DNA of 64,000 nt from Prototheca cutis (GCA_002897115.2 BCIH01000002.1:1449234-1513233), one strand, 5' to 3'. Positions 42,232 to 54,178 are shown, counted from the stretch's first letter. The notes: a model not told the origin generated them from the sequence alone. A program made the numbers and translations.

Positions 42232-45200
42232 GGGGGTAAACGGCTGACTCGATGTTTATGGGGCACAGCGTCGCCATCCAGCAGCAGCAGCAACCCCCCC
42301 AACACACACACACACCCTTTTGTTTAATCACCTGCTAGGTCTTGGGCCTTGAACTTATGAACATGCATCCTCAAATTGAGGGCCGTCAGTTCCGCCTGGC
42401 GGGCGCCCAGCAGGCGCAGGGCCGCCCGGCACATCCGCTGCTCCCTCAGCTGAGCAGCCTGCGGAATGCGCAAGGTGGTGGGTGTAGTGGGTCTGCTCCC
42501 AAATGCAGCAGGCATCGAGCTCTCCGGCTTGATGTGGATGATCTGTCGAACGATCACCGACATGACCCAGTTCACAGCATCCCCTGAATTGGGCATTGAG
42601 TGTACGACAGCACCTTGAGCTGTTCGATCTCCGCAGCCAGGCGGTTCTGCGACTCCTTGGCATTCTGGCGCAGCTCCGCGGCATCTGTTTCGGCCTTTCG
42701 CAGCAGCTCAGAGCTCCTGCACGGTGCATGGAGGATGAGGGCTTCGGGAACACCCCTTTGAACTACACATTCACAGGCTGCACAGCTGCCAATGATGCTG
42801 CTATTTGATGTCGTGTTTGACCATGGGCAACACACCAGGCACTGTCCACTTCCCCGGCGCACTGCAGCGTGTCCTGCAACCAGGGCAGGAGCTCGTGTTC
42901 ACCACCCACAACTCTCATCACTCCACGTAATCGCTGATAGATCACACCTATCAGCCTTGCCGGCGGTCGCCGCCATTTCCAGCCGAAAGAGATCTAGTTT
43001 GACCGTGGACGCCAGCCGCTCCCCCTCCGCCCGCTCGACCTGCCTGCACGCATCCGTGGCAGCAATAGAACAGGGACTTGATATTTCGGGTAAAAGGTCA
43101 GAACGGTACATGGCGCATGGGGTGGCAAGCCCGTAGAGGGCTCTTGACAAAAAAAGACTGGTGCCGGTCCCAATCCAGCAGAAATCCTGGGCTCCCAGTC
43201 AACACCTGCCCCGCCGCGCACTCTGCGAGTTTGTCGGACTCTGCGAGGCCCAACCTCGTGTTCTCCTTGTCCTGATCCAATGAGGACTTTTCCTTTGCAG
43301 CAGTTGCCTCCATTGCCTCTGTGGTGGGAGGGGACAGAGATCATGCAGGTTAAGGAAGGGATGGCAATTGCAGAGGGCCCTGTTGAATGTTGTGCAAGCG
43401 TCGGATCACTGGTACCCATGGAAAGCATCATGCATCCCAAACCTTCCTCCCTCGCACCGAGCTGGGACTGAGCTTCGGAAAGGCCCTGTCGTGCCTGCAG
43501 CTCACGCTGCCGTGCTTTCGCCAGCATCTGCAAGAGCTTTGAGTAGTTGTTGAGTGGCTTTGTATCGACGCCAAGATGAACTCTGTCCTGCCAGCCAGCG
43601 GAGCACCAATCAGTTTGCAGTGATCGTCATTCTCTGATGCTTGCATTGCTGCTGCAAACGGACAGACATCCGTACACTCGAAGACTCTGCGCACCTCACG
43701 CGCTGCGACACACGCTGTGCCAAGCCGGTCCCGCTCGTCCTGGGTGCCCTGGATTCCCTCCAGCTCCTGCTCCAGCTGCAGCCTCCGCAGCTCTGCCCTG
43801 TACTCCAACTCCTGTGATGAGTGGTGTGAGAAAGGAAGGGGGTTGCTTGTGGGTTCGGAAGTCTGACGTGCTTGTCTCCATTGGGTTCGGGTGCAGGTCG
43901 TCTTAGGAAAGTATGCGCAGCCTCTATAGAGACCCACCTGCTGGCGAAGGAGATCCCGTTCCAGCCCCGCGACCCGCGTCCCCAGGCTTGCCAGGCAGCC
44001 GGCACTGGCCTGGAGATCCGATTCCTTGTTTCGAAGATCCCGTTCGGCGATCACAGCCAGCGCCTCTGTCGCAGACAGCGCTGCTGCCGCCGCTTCGGCC
44101 GTTCTTTCCAGCTCCGTGCCTTGCGCCTGAGCCCTTGCCAGGTCCTCTTCCAGTGCATGGACTGTGCTTGCCGTCTCCCTGCTGTCAGAACGACACGCAT
44201 CAACCCTGGCCTGGAGCGCCAGTGCCTCTTGCTCAACGTCGACGGCCTCCTGCTGCGCACGCTGTGCTCCTGACCTGAGCACCTCCAGCTGTCGGCGGGT
44301 GGCATCCAGCCCCTCCTTGGTCTGCGGACAGTGTGGTGGCGGGGGGACCAAGGTGCAGCGTGACGGACGGCTGCCTGCTCCTATTGACTTGCTTGTGGGC
44401 AGTTTCATCAAGCACGAGGGGAGGAAAGCAAGGAATCATTACCATTGGTCGCACCCGGGAATGGAATTGTGCTTGAGTAGATGCTTCAAACCTTGCCACT
44501 GCCTCCAAACACCCACACCCACCCACCTTGCTGACAGTCAATGACAGCACGTGGAGTTCCGCCTCTGCAGACTGGTTTCTCACCACCGCAGCCTGGTGGG
44601 CAAGCTCGCGCCCCTCCCTGCACCGCTCCACAGCATTCAGCTCTTTGTCAAGCTCTGCTCCTTGTTTCTGCAGCGATTCAAGCTCATGCTGTGCCCTGGC
44701 GATGCTGTGGGCCCCGGCTGTGCTCTGGGACCGAGCTTTCACCAGCTGATCCCTCCATGCCTGAAGTTCTGCCGTCGCCACTGCTGCCTCGGACTGGGTA
44801 TCCCCGAGCAAGCTCACCAGGCTGCCCCGGCTGTCCTGAAGGGACTTGAGCGTGCTTGTCGCATGTCGCAGGTCCAGTAGTGCATGCTGCATGAGGGTTT
44901 AGATGCTGGGTGAGGTTGATGTGTCAAGCGGCATTTTTCCTGCAGTGGCAGTCTGGTTCCGTGTCCCTCCGTGCACACTGCTGGTGTGGTGATCCATCTG
45001 ATGCCTGGACTCTGAAAAAAATGCCAAGTGCTGTCCCATGGCCTGGCATCACCCTGTACCTCTGTCTCCGCCGTCTCGGCCTCAGCCCTTTCCTCCAGCT
45101 CCGTCGCCCTGCTCTGTGCCTGCTGTACCTGCAGCATAATTGCAAATGCCGCCAAGGGCTAAGTCAGTTGCGTAGGTGTACGACAGTGGCAGACCAGCAG

Positions 45201-46366
45201 CGTATCAAGAAAGCCCGTATGCGCAGTTGCCCCGCCGCCACCTGCCTGTGCCCTGAGCTCCGTGCTCTCTTCCTCCTTCCTGCGGAGCTCTTCCAGCGCC
45301 ACTGTGGCTTCCTTCTCCGCCGCCGTTAGTGTGTGCAGGTTAGACTCTGCAGCTGCCTGAGCGAGAGAGAATATGAGAGTATGTGTTGATAATACACAAG
45401 AGTGAGTTGAGTTGAGTGAGATAGATCATGATGGCTTGTCGTTGCTTGGCCAGGCGATGTGTGACATCAAGCACTTGCAGGCCACAAGGCGCATGGTTAA
45501 TCGTCGTAGGGGGCCCAACGAGCACTGTCATCAGGCGCCGACCGACCGCAGACAAATAACCCTTCCCTTCCACATCCCGTCTGAAAATACCTGGGCATCA
45601 TGCAGTCGCTCTTGCGCGGCGTGCGTGGCTTCGGTGGCGGTGCGGCGCTCGAGTTGCAGGCTGGACAGCAGTCGTCGTGCCAGCGTGGTGGCCGACCCTG
45701 TGCGCTTGATTTCAGCCTCTGTTCGGCTGACAGAGAACAGAGAGATGTCTGCCAGTGTTTTGTCACTCTCGATCTGCTCCCTCCTTTCCGTGATCTGCCG
45801 GGTGAAGATGAGCATGCCTGGGAACTGTGCTGTGGAACGACAATCGTCCTGGGCAGCACCACCCAGTGTGGCCACCTTTGGACATGCGCCCACCACCTCG
45901 GCCATAGCAATATCGCCCGCTCACCATGCGTTGTGTGTCCTGTATGGACCGATCGCAGGCCTTCATGGCTGCGGTGAGCGTCCGATGGGCCTCCCTATCC
46001 TCTTCCGCCGCCAGCCGCGCCGCCTCGAGCTGGGCCTCCAGCTCCTGCGCGATTCCGTGAGGGCCAGTTTTGAGTAAGACATGCCGAACTGTAATATCGA
46101 TGAAAGGCAACAATAATATACCATCGTAATATGCAATATATAACATTCGATCAAGCCTGCGATTCAATGGGGAAACCCTCGAAACAACAAGCCCACATCA
46201 CCTGGATCTGCCGAGCCAGCCTGAGGTTCTCATCGTCGGCGAATGCCGGCAGCGCCGCCCCCGCTTTGCGGAAGCCAATGGACCTGTCATGGACCGAACC
46301 ACGACTCGACTCGACGTGCAGTGTGACAGTGCCATCCCCTTGTTCGGGGTGGGAGGGTTCCGCCAT
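41695..46366 (-). CDS. Long coiled-coil protein, 15 exons, possibly CCDC39/FAP59-like
   Basis: The exons are 46366-46202, 46044-45925, 45794-45591, 45356-45246, 45128-45060, 44886-44527, 44321-43938, 43811-43695, 43527-43458, 43318-43206, 43039-42948, 42716-42614, 42458-42332, 42190-41990 and 41831-41695. All phases agree and the sum is 790 residues. From about residue 45 to 760 it is heptad-type helix (for example TEAEIKRTGSATTLARRLLS, LEALALQ-like EQEALALQARVDACR, QSRATELEERAEAETAETE). The head is globular-looking: SIGFRKAGAALPAFADDENL followed by RLARQIQ. That ALP-x-A-x-x-x-E-N-x-x-L pattern before the first coil resembles the start of CCDC39, the 96-nm axonemal ruler, and the length is near 900, but coiled coils match easily and I hold this loosely. 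The tail SPQFFLYKQSLFRLA ends in a short basic helix. The intron after exon 4 uses a GC donor. Confidence 0.75.
42192..42230 (+). repeat. (GT)n/(GC)n microsatellite at an acceptor
   Basis: About 15 GT units plus GCGCGCGC. On the coding (minus) strand this is a CA repeat ending in the AG acceptor of exon 14 of the coiled-coil gene. Confidence 0.9.
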
Positions 46367-46866
46367 GCCTCCCGAAATAGCCCCTCTCCCCTTTCGAGAA
46401 AATGGCGGTTGAACGGGGGCTTCACATGGAGGGGATGGATACCGTTGATTCAGAATTTTTCATTGTTTTTGGAGCTACAATATATTGTTCCACATGCTTT
46501 GACTGCATATGCCGCGCCAAGCCGGCGTTCGGCATTGTTGGAAGGGCAGGCAACCCGATCGCGTTCGCATGTTCTCGGGCCACCATTTGAGGGTTTGACC
46601 AGCGATGATGCCTTCAAGGGTCCGACGACGACTGCGTCACAGCAAGACTGGTGGGAGGCTATCATCACGCGGATGTTCATGGTACAACAAAAGGTTTATC
46701 TACAAGTACAAGTCGGGGGACAGCCAAGTGGATGGTTTTCCGCGTTGGCTGCGACCGGATTTGACCGAGGCAGCCCTAGCGGTCGGCTGTGCTCGGCTGT
46801 GCTCGGCAACACAAAGGGTCATGCACTGCCAAGTCCAGCGTCCAGTCGACCCACATGGCCAATCAA
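46367..46866. other. Gap between coiled-coil gene and RsmH
   Basis: 500 bases on the 5' side of the coiled-coil gene and the 3' side of RsmH; no gene seen. Confidence 0.4.
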
Positions 46867-48396
46867 TCAGAGCTTCTCGACAATGCGCAGACGGGCGCTG
46901 CGGGCCCTCGGATTGACCTCCATCTCTTCGGCAGATGGCACCAGCGCCTTACGGCTGATCAACCGGACCAACGCTGGTTGTGCATCGAGATTGCCATCAC
47001 CGAGGTTATTGTCTTCATCATCGTCACCGTCGTTGAGAACACCAGAATCGCGCATGCGACGCCAGCGCAGCGCACGTCGCTGGTCCAGCAGCCAGGCAGG
47101 GAGCCCCGACTCTTCGCCCCCGGGGGCCAAGCCCGCGGCCCGCCGGAACTCGCGCTTGACGATGCGGTCCTCCAACGAATGGAATGTCAGGACCGCCAGC
47201 CGCCCACCCGGCCTCAGCGCGCCCAGCAGCACCGGCAGCGCTGCGCGCAGACGGCTCAATTCATCGTTGACTGCGATGCGCAGTGCCTGGAACGTCCGTG
47301 TCGCAGGGTGGCGTGCCGGCCGCGCCTTCTTCCCCCGGCCGCCACTGCCAGCAGGTCGCCCTCCGGCCACGGCCGCGACAATCTCGGCCAACTGGCGCGT
47401 GGTGCGGATCCCCGCTGCGCTTTCCTCCCGCGCCGCGACGATCTTTGCCGCCACGGCGCGCCAGCGAGGCTCCTCACCCAGCTCCCTCAGAATCCGGCCC
47501 AGGTCGTCCTGGGACCAGCCGTTGACGATGTCGGCCGCGGTCGGACCCGCGGCGTTGTCCATGCGCATGTCCAGTGGTCCATCAGACCGGAAAGAAAACC
47601 CCCGGTCGCCCCGGTCCAGCTGAAGCGACGACACGCCCAGGTCCAACAGCGCGCCACCCAAGGCCCCCGGGCCCACTGCTGTGCTCACGAGCTCCGCGCC
47701 CCGCGCAAAATTGCAGTGCAAGATGTGCACTCTCTGGAACGGGGAAATCGCCGGGTTGATTGCACTGGCGACGGATTGCCCCGGCGATCCTTGCCCGGCC
47801 CGTGCACCCGGGCCCGATCCGGTAGCAGTCAACGCACCACCGTTGACCCCACTCGCATCAGGTCGCACCGCATTGCACACCGATACACCGGGGCATCGCT
47901 TGGCCAACCAAGCAGCTGCAGCCGCATGCGCTTCGGCGTCAAGGTCCGTGGCAAAATAGTCTCTAATCTCGGGGTGTGCGGTTAGAACCTCGGCGGCATG
48001 GCCGCCGGCACCGAGCGTTCCGTCGAAAAAGCTGGAGAGGGTACAGCCCTCGAAGGCCGCCAACACCTCTACCAGCATGACTGGCAGGTGGGGGCGGGTG
48101 CTTGCAAGGTCGTCGGCCTCAGCAGTACGCTTTGTTTCCTCTGGCAGCGGGTTCACCACTGTCGACAGGCGCCGGGCGTGCACAGCAAGGTCTGTGCTCC
48201 TACGAGTCAAAAGGCATTGGAATGCAGCGCTGTGCATCGTGGTGCCCAGGCTGCGGCAAGGGAGGGCCTGCGATGATGGACCCGACGATGGCTGGCCCAG
48301 GCACGGTCGGGGCCACGCCCAGCCGGTGCCCCGGCTGCTGCCGCAGAGCAGCACATGCATCCTTCTTGCCGTGTGGTGAACCGACGGGGATCTCAT
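46867..48396 (-). CDS. RsmH-type 16S rRNA (cytosine-N4) methyltransferase, organellar
   Basis: An uninterrupted frame of 509 residues. It transfers methyl from S-adenosylmethionine to N4 of the cytosine equivalent to C1402 in the decoding centre of bacterial-type small rRNA. Signatures: RPHLPVMLVEVLAAFEG, FFDGTLGAGGHAAEVL (SAM loop), GALLDLGVSSLQLDRGDRGF with SFRSDGPLDMRMD, FQALRIAVNDELSRLRAALP and LAVLTFHSLEDRIVKREFRR. About 95 basic, Ser/Arg-rich residues precede the domain, so plastid or mitochondrial targeting is expected; plant homologues act in plastids and animal METTL15 in mitochondria. The start is ATG 48396, and ATG 48235 is an in-frame alternative. A 55-residue Gly/Ala insertion lies between the SAM loop and GALLDLG. 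It is intronless among multi-exon neighbours. Confidence 0.95.
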   Translation of the reverse strand: MRSPSVHHTARRMHVLLCGSSRGTGWAWPRPCLGQPSSGPSSQALPCRSLGTTMHSAAFQCLLTRRSTDLAVHARRLSTVVNPLPEETKRTAEADDLASTRPHLPVMLVEVLAAFEGCTLSSFFDGTLGAGGHAAEVLTAHPEIRDYFATDLDAEAHAAAAAWLAKRCPGVSVCNAVRPDASGVNGGALTATGSGPGARAGQGSPGQSVASAINPAISPFQRVHILHCNFARGAELVSTAVGPGALGGALLDLGVSSLQLDRGDRGFSFRSDGPLDMRMDNAAGPTAADIVNGWSQDDLGRILRELGEEPRWRAVAAKIVAAREESAAGIRTTRQLAEIVAAVAGGRPAGSGGRGKKARPARHPATRTFQALRIAVNDELSRLRAALPVLLGALRPGGRLAVLTFHSLEDRIVKREFRRAAGLAPGGEESGLPAWLLDQRRALRWRRMRDSGVLNDGDDDEDNNLGDGNLDAQPALVRLISRKALVPSAEEMEVNPRARSARLRIVEKL

Positions 48397-48438
48397 GCCA
48401 CTCCACTGGACTGCCCCGTTCTGCTGCGCGCCGGCCTC

Positions 48439-48575
48439 CTAATGCTGCTTGAGGGAGGACTTTTTGGGCCCACCCCTGGGCCCGCTGGTCCTGATCAGGG
48501 CCACGATCCAGAACAGGAGGGCAGCGATGTGAAGAAGAATGAGGCCAAAGACGACAGGCCCTAGACCAAACCAAC
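48439..48575 (-). CDS. Terminal exon of a small membrane protein, 5' end unresolved
   Basis: After a CAG acceptor the exon reads (G)WFGLGPVVFGLILLHIAALL with FWIVALIRTS, a single TM helix, then a basic tail GPRGGPKKSSLKQH and a TAG. The phase requires one base from an upstream exon ending in phase 1, which I could not place with confidence between 48576 and 49190. Possibly the whole protein is only 50-60 residues, with the initiator Met in a tiny exon. No family is recognised. Confidence 0.45.
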
Positions 48576-49187
48576 CTGCACAATCGGGAGTGGGGTTTAA
48601 GGGGTGGGGCGGGTCTGCATGGGCTGTGGACCTCGATGCCACGCCAGGGCCCTCGGCGCAAACCCAGCACTCCTCCGTACCGCTCTCGTCGTGCTTGCGC
48701 GGTACCCTCATTTCTACGCCTGTAAATTCACCTCGTCGATTGCCCTCCAAGGCCCGTAGATCTTGCTCAAGTGGCCATAGGGAGAGTGGCATATGGCCCA
48801 TGGGTCCACGACGACCCACTTTTTTAAGATGTGTTCCTTCCGCCCTCCCGATCACTTCCGGCATCTGGAGGGAATGCAGCATCCCGAGACGGCGACTCCA
48901 TCCAATCGCCCCCCCTTCGCCCCATGCATTTTTATGCATGAAGAGTATTTCTGACAAATATAGCAATGATCCTGTCCAATGGGCTTCCTCGTGCCGGGTG
49001 TGGCCACGTGCGCAGCGCTGGTGCCGGTGCCCCTGGACATGGTGCACAGCTCCGGGCTGCAGGCCGATTGGCGCAGGGATGCAGGAGCGCGGCATGCCGC
49101 CGTCGCGAATATCAGAGATGTGGGAGCATAGACAACGGCACAGGCCAAGCTGTGGAGGGACATGCGGTTCCAGATGTCTTTAGCCAG

Positions 49188-51041
49188 GCTGCTGAGCCGC
49201 CGGCACGACCGGCCAGCAGTGCTGCAACAGCTGTTGAGCCCGAGAAGCATCACAGCCTGCGCCCTTCCAATGCCGCCTTGCTCAGCTGGGACGACACTGA
49301 AGATGTTGGGCAAGACGAGGTCATGGCATCCTGGAAGTCCAGACCCCATCAGCGACACAAGTGGCAGGCAAAGCGTGCTGTCAAGGACCTCATCGGTGAG
49401 TGAGCAGGCTGATGTTGTCTTGTGTGTAGTAGTTTCGCGATAGTGTACTCAGTGTGGCCCTATTCTTGTCCTCAACTGCAGGGAGACTGGTCTATCTGGT
49501 GCTGCTGTCTGTCACAGCGGGCGCATCGACGGCGGTGTTCATGAAGCTTCGTGAGTTTTTTGGTGTGTGCAAGAGAAGGGGCGGCATTGACCGTGCATGG
49601 AAGTTGCTGGATTGGGTGTTTTGTGGGCACCCATGCTGGCGCCAGTCACGCTTGGCCGGCCTCCCCCCTGCAGGGAGCATGGCGGTGCCTTCAGTGCCCG
49701 CAGTTCCGAGCGTAGCACAAGTCAGCAAGGAGACCAGGTCTGGACCCCCACCAGCTGTCGGCACACCAAAGATGGCACCGCCCCCGCAGCAAAAGGCCCA
49801 GGAGCCAGTCAGAGCCGGGAAGACTTCTGCCAGGACGGGCGGGCCAGCCACGTTGCCAGCGCAACAAACACCTCAGTCCCAGGCGGCTGCGCTGTCAGCC
49901 GGACTCCAGGAGATGACTGCAAGCCAGGCAGAGCCGGCGCTCAAGGCAACGGGGCCACTGGCATCCCGACAGGCTGCTTCCACCGCACGCCCCGGTGCTG
50001 CCAATCCCCTTCCTCTTCCATCATCCGCTGAGTCTGCTGCTTCAGCAGGAACGGAACGAATGCCAGGAACGGCAGGGCCTGCTCTAGATGCTGCAGTTCG
50101 CAGGTCCAACGAGGCAGCCACACAAACCCCGCCTCATCCGGGCATTGATGCAGCTGGCGATGCAGTGCACGCGCTTGAAAAGGCGCTGGACAAGGTCGCT
50201 GCGGCTTCAGCACACGCCGACGACTCTGTATCACGGCTCGAGAAGGCCGTCCTCGCGGCACAGGAAACCGTGGCACGGTGCGTGTGGTTTGGTTTGTCCC
50301 CGGAGGAAAGCGGATTGATGGTGGGGATTTGCATGGTTCAAGGGGTAGGAGCGGGCAATGCATGCGGGCATGTGGGAAAGCTGCTCATCCCCTTGGCCAC
50401 TTTCAGCATCCAACACTGCTGAACGAATAAATCCGCGGGATGCGCGATGGTTTGTCTAAAGAAGGAGCATCCATGTACTTCATTCTTGTCCTTGCAGGCT
50501 GGAGGCAGCAGCCCTGGCACTGACCCAGGGACAACTGTCCAAGCAGGCGTCAAAGGGCGCAGGGGACACAGCGCCCGCTTCGGGCCTGGCAGCAACCGGC
50601 AAGCCGCAGGCCCCCATCACGGAAGCAACCGCTCAGCGGGAGGCCGATTCCGCAGCAGTCCGGCGGTCTGGGACGGATGCCGGCCCGACAGCAGTTAAGC
50701 AGGCGTTCCACCCGCCGGCCGCCACCAGAGCCTCAACATGGAAATCTAGCGCCGTGGAACGCTGCGGGAAGGTAGGGGTGGCTGTCATGAACACGGTCCG
50801 CTACATTTTCGCCACCGCGCTCTCGCTCCTCCACAGCCTCTGCACGGCCATTGTGGATTTTTGGCACGGTTTCAGGCGTGGTCTGCAGGAGAGTCGTGGA
50901 GGCAGTGCCGGCGGCAGTGGGGTGGCTTCGCCCAACGGTGGCGCCGCTGGAGAGCAGGCGACCAGCGGAACAGCTGCAACTGCATCAGCTCCGAGCGGTG
51001 ATGCTGCCAAGGCCCAGAACGGTCACAGCCCCAAGCGATGA
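49188..51041 (+). CDS. Low-complexity protein with two hydrophobic segments, 5' end unresolved
   Basis: The exons are 49188-49395, 49482-49550, 49674-50277 and 50498-51041 (GT-AG, phases 1, 1, 2), about 474 residues without the start. The first exon carries LLSWDDTEDVGQDEVMASWK and a basic KWQAKRAVKDLIG. Exon 2 is a TM helix (RLVYLVLLSVTAGASTAVFM). A long Pro/Ala/Thr/Ser-rich region follows, ending in a short coiled coil (HALEKALDKVAAASAHADDS). A second hydrophobic stretch is near the C-terminus (VRYIFATALSLLHSLCTAIV), followed by a Gly/Ser tail. No domain is recognised. Upstream, ATG 49081 starts a short in-frame-looking peptide, but the connection is uncertain. Phase agreement across three introns supports a real gene. 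Confidence 0.6.
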
Positions 51042-51171
51042 GGATCATCAAGGTTCTCGCATCGGTAGGAGCCCTCGAGTCTGGAGGCCTCATTGGCAGC
51101 ACTGCATGAGTCATCCTCATGGGGAGCACGTCTGACACAGCGCTCATTCCCCTCCCCATCGTCAGCGTTGC

Positions 51172-53578
51172 CTAGCAGGCAAAGTCGGCTCCCGGCAGGG
51201 AGTTGATCTTGAACAGGCAGCCCTGGATGAGCACGCCGGTGGCATCGGCACAGGCGATGCCCAGCGAGTCTGCCACTGAGGCTGCGGCCAACGAGAACTC
51301 ACGCTGCGCTGCCGGCACGCGGGAGGAAAGCAGGGCAAAGGCGTTGACATACACTGCGCCACCCAGTAGCCCTGCACGACATGGTAAGTTTGGGTGTGTG
51401 GGGGGAGGCGCTGTTTTGACCGACCCCCGTAGTTTCACAGGTGGATGTGGCAGAGGCTGGGAATGCCGGTCCTGGGGTTGGGTGGGTGTACAAGGGGGGC
51501 CCTGCCATGCCCCAACCGAGCATTGCGAGAAATCCTCCTCGTTTGTCAGTGTTCGACGACAGCATGCCATGGACAAACCGTTCCCAGGCCCATCCACAAA
51601 AAGGTGCTTATCGCATGCACACATCCACACCCACAGAAGGCCAGGAATCGCACCCGTGACGAAGCAGGGGAGCAGCAAGGTCCAGCTGTACCACCAGTGC
51701 CAGATGGCGTCGTGGAGGAAGAAAGCGAGGAGCATCATCTGGAGTGCCGGCATGACCCACAGCACGCCCATCCCCGGCTGCCAGTGCATGCCGGACGACC
51801 GGCTCACAAACACGCCGGCTTGGTAGCACCAGTTGGCATAGATGTAAAACCGGTGCCTTGCGCTGGGGTCTTGGACAGGGAAACCTGTGCGTGTGCATGG
51901 GGGTGGCGGAGTGGGGGGGTGGGGATGAGGGGTGAGGGGGCGCCGGAATCAAATGGATGTTGAGAGGAACGCCAAAGTCGCCAGACAAAACAAACATCCC
52001 CACCACTATCCCTTAAATACACCACATACAACCCCACCACACCGATGGCTGTCCAGGTGCCGCTCTGCATGGCGTACTCGGCAAAATACACCGTGAATAG
52101 GGGCAGTGTGTAGGGCCACAGCGCGAGCGTGCGCCGCAGCCGGTCCCAGCCATCGCCGCCCAGGGCGCTTCCCCGTCGGACGCCGGATCTGGCTCTTTGC
52201 GGGGAGGCCCGCGTCCCCCGAGCTTGGCCTTGGATGCCCATGGCAGCGTCCAGCCTGCCCCGAGGAGGAGGCAGTGACGGCCCCGCAGCGCCCTGCGCCG
52301 TCGTGCTCACCACACCGCCGGTCTTGCCCAGCGCCGCCGGTGCATCTGTTGCTGTGGATGCGAGCACCACACCACTGCGGCTGGGGCGCAGTCGCTGCTG
52401 CGAGGCGAGGTCAAGGGAGGATGATGACACCGAGGCGACGCCTGACGACGACTGCTGCAGCAGCGGGACATCCTCAATTGCCTGTTGTTCCTCATGAGAT
52501 GCAACCCATTCCGTGCCCAGCCCCAGCCTGGTCTCGGCCGGTGACAACCCACCCCTGCCGGGGTCTACGCCACACAAGACTCCTTCTTCGTCATCGTCGT
52601 CGCTGAGGGGTACCGGGATCGGGGCTGGGTGCTGCGGTGGGAGGAGAAGAAAGTACGTCCCCAGCCAGCCGGCTGCAAGCACATTTGCCAGGAGCAGGGT
52701 CGTCCGGAAACTGAGACCAGCCCAGACATGTAACATCGCGACCCAGGCATAGCCGGCCACGCCGGCGAAACCCGTCCCGCTGCTCCACAGGGTCAGCGGG
52801 CCTCTGTGCGGGCCGTACCGCGCAGTCAGCGCCAGGCACGATGCCTCGCCCAGACCGCCCTGCTTGTTGTTTGTGTGCCGGGAATGCGGAGTAGTAGGAA
52901 CGGGCAGTAGCAAGAATGGGTTGTGGGATTCCCGGGGACATCGCAGCGTGCATGTATCTGTCTCGTACTGTCACTGGTTGAGAATAAACACATGATCTCT
53001 CACCAAACCCCAGCACTGGGCACCGGGCACCTCAAGAAACAAACAAAGCTTCACACTGACTTGGAGCGATGCGAGCGCCACGCCTGCGAGCTGGACTGGC
53101 CTGGAGCTGGACACGGCCACCAAACAGAAAGATCCCACCATGCAGGCCGCCGCAGCCACAACCCGGCAGCCGTAACCAACCAGGTGAAACCAGTAGGGCG
53201 CAGAAGCCTTTGTGATAATGGCGGGGCCCACTGCCGCCAGGTACACCAGTCCCACCGCAGCCGCAGAGATGCTGTTGGCCCCGGCCAGCATGATGACATA
53301 ACCTACAGTAACATAGGAAGGGATGATTAATGGAAATCGACGTGGCATGGGCGTGATGATCACCCTGACACATGACACCATGAACCAGCCCCGGCAGACA
53401 CTGGAACAAATGATGTGCATCACAAACGAAAGTGCGTCCCCATGATCAGACACAGACAAGCCCCATATCCACACAATCGCGTACCGATGTTATTAAACAA
53501 CCCCAAAAGGGCAAACGCGAGGAGGACGCGCGTGGAGGGTGCATGGGGCCCCTGCCCACCAACTCCCAGCGCGGCCAT
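51172..53578 (-). CDS. CLN3: CLN3/battenin-family endolysosomal membrane protein
   Basis: The exons are 53578-53485, 53302-53061, 52859-52043, 51884-51654 and 51371-51172 (GT-AG, phases 1, 0, 1, 1), giving 527 residues. MFS-like membrane protein; battenin acts in lysosomes and vacuoles (glycerophosphodiester and pH homeostasis). Family blocks: LLGLFNNIGYVIMLAGANSI, TKASAPYWFHL..YGCRVVAA, GGLGEASCLALTARYG with LTLWSSGTGFAGVAGY, LPLFTVYFAEYAMQSGTWTA, YANWCYQAGVFVSRSSG and GLLGGAVYVNAF..SSRVP.. followed by REFSLAAASVADSLGIACAD. The cytosolic loop between the two halves is expanded to about 190 residues (acidic DDDDEE, then Ser/Ala-rich), longer than in the human protein as I remember it. All conserved TM blocks are intact, so it is probably functional. 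Confidence 0.93.
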
Positions 53579-54178
53579 GCCGCCCCGTCTCCCTGGAGAG
53601 CTCGTCAGCCCATTACTCTTCGCCACAAGTTTTTATGTCACGTCTAGTGACGTTGAAAAACCCGAAATGCTTCTCAGCAGGGCCGATCGCGGTGCCGGGT
53701 CCGGTCAGTGCTTAATGAAACCCTCCTGGCAGCTGGCAGCTGACAGCCTCCACTCTGTAGCGACCTCCCGAACAAAAACAGCACGATCTGAGTCGTGTTG
53801 TGACAATAGATCAGTAGGACAAAGAGGTTATGCCACACGCCTTGTGCATTTGAAAGCCCAGCGTTCTTGCGCCCTGTCGATGTCTCGGGCACGACCACCC
53901 CCCCCCCCCCCCCACACACACTCTCTCTGTGGACCCGTCTGGGCAACTCCGGTTCATGTCCCACCCCAAGTCCCGAACAAAGCGCTCCACCAACAAACTC
54001 CAGCTGCATATCATTACAGCTCTGGAAAGTATAGGACAAACGGCACAAAATATCAGGCATTGTGGGACGAGCAAAAAACCAAGCCAGGATCGCGGGAAGC
54101 GGCTGGCGCCAGGGGGCCAAAGGCGACAGTGGATGCATTCAGTCTGGACGCACAACGGAGCGCAGGTTCGGTTTGTTC
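53579..54178. other. Gap between CLN3 and TRIC genes
   Basis: 600 bases: CLN3 upstream region and TRIC 3' UTR. It contains a 17-base C tract at 53897-53913; no gene. Confidence 0.4.
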
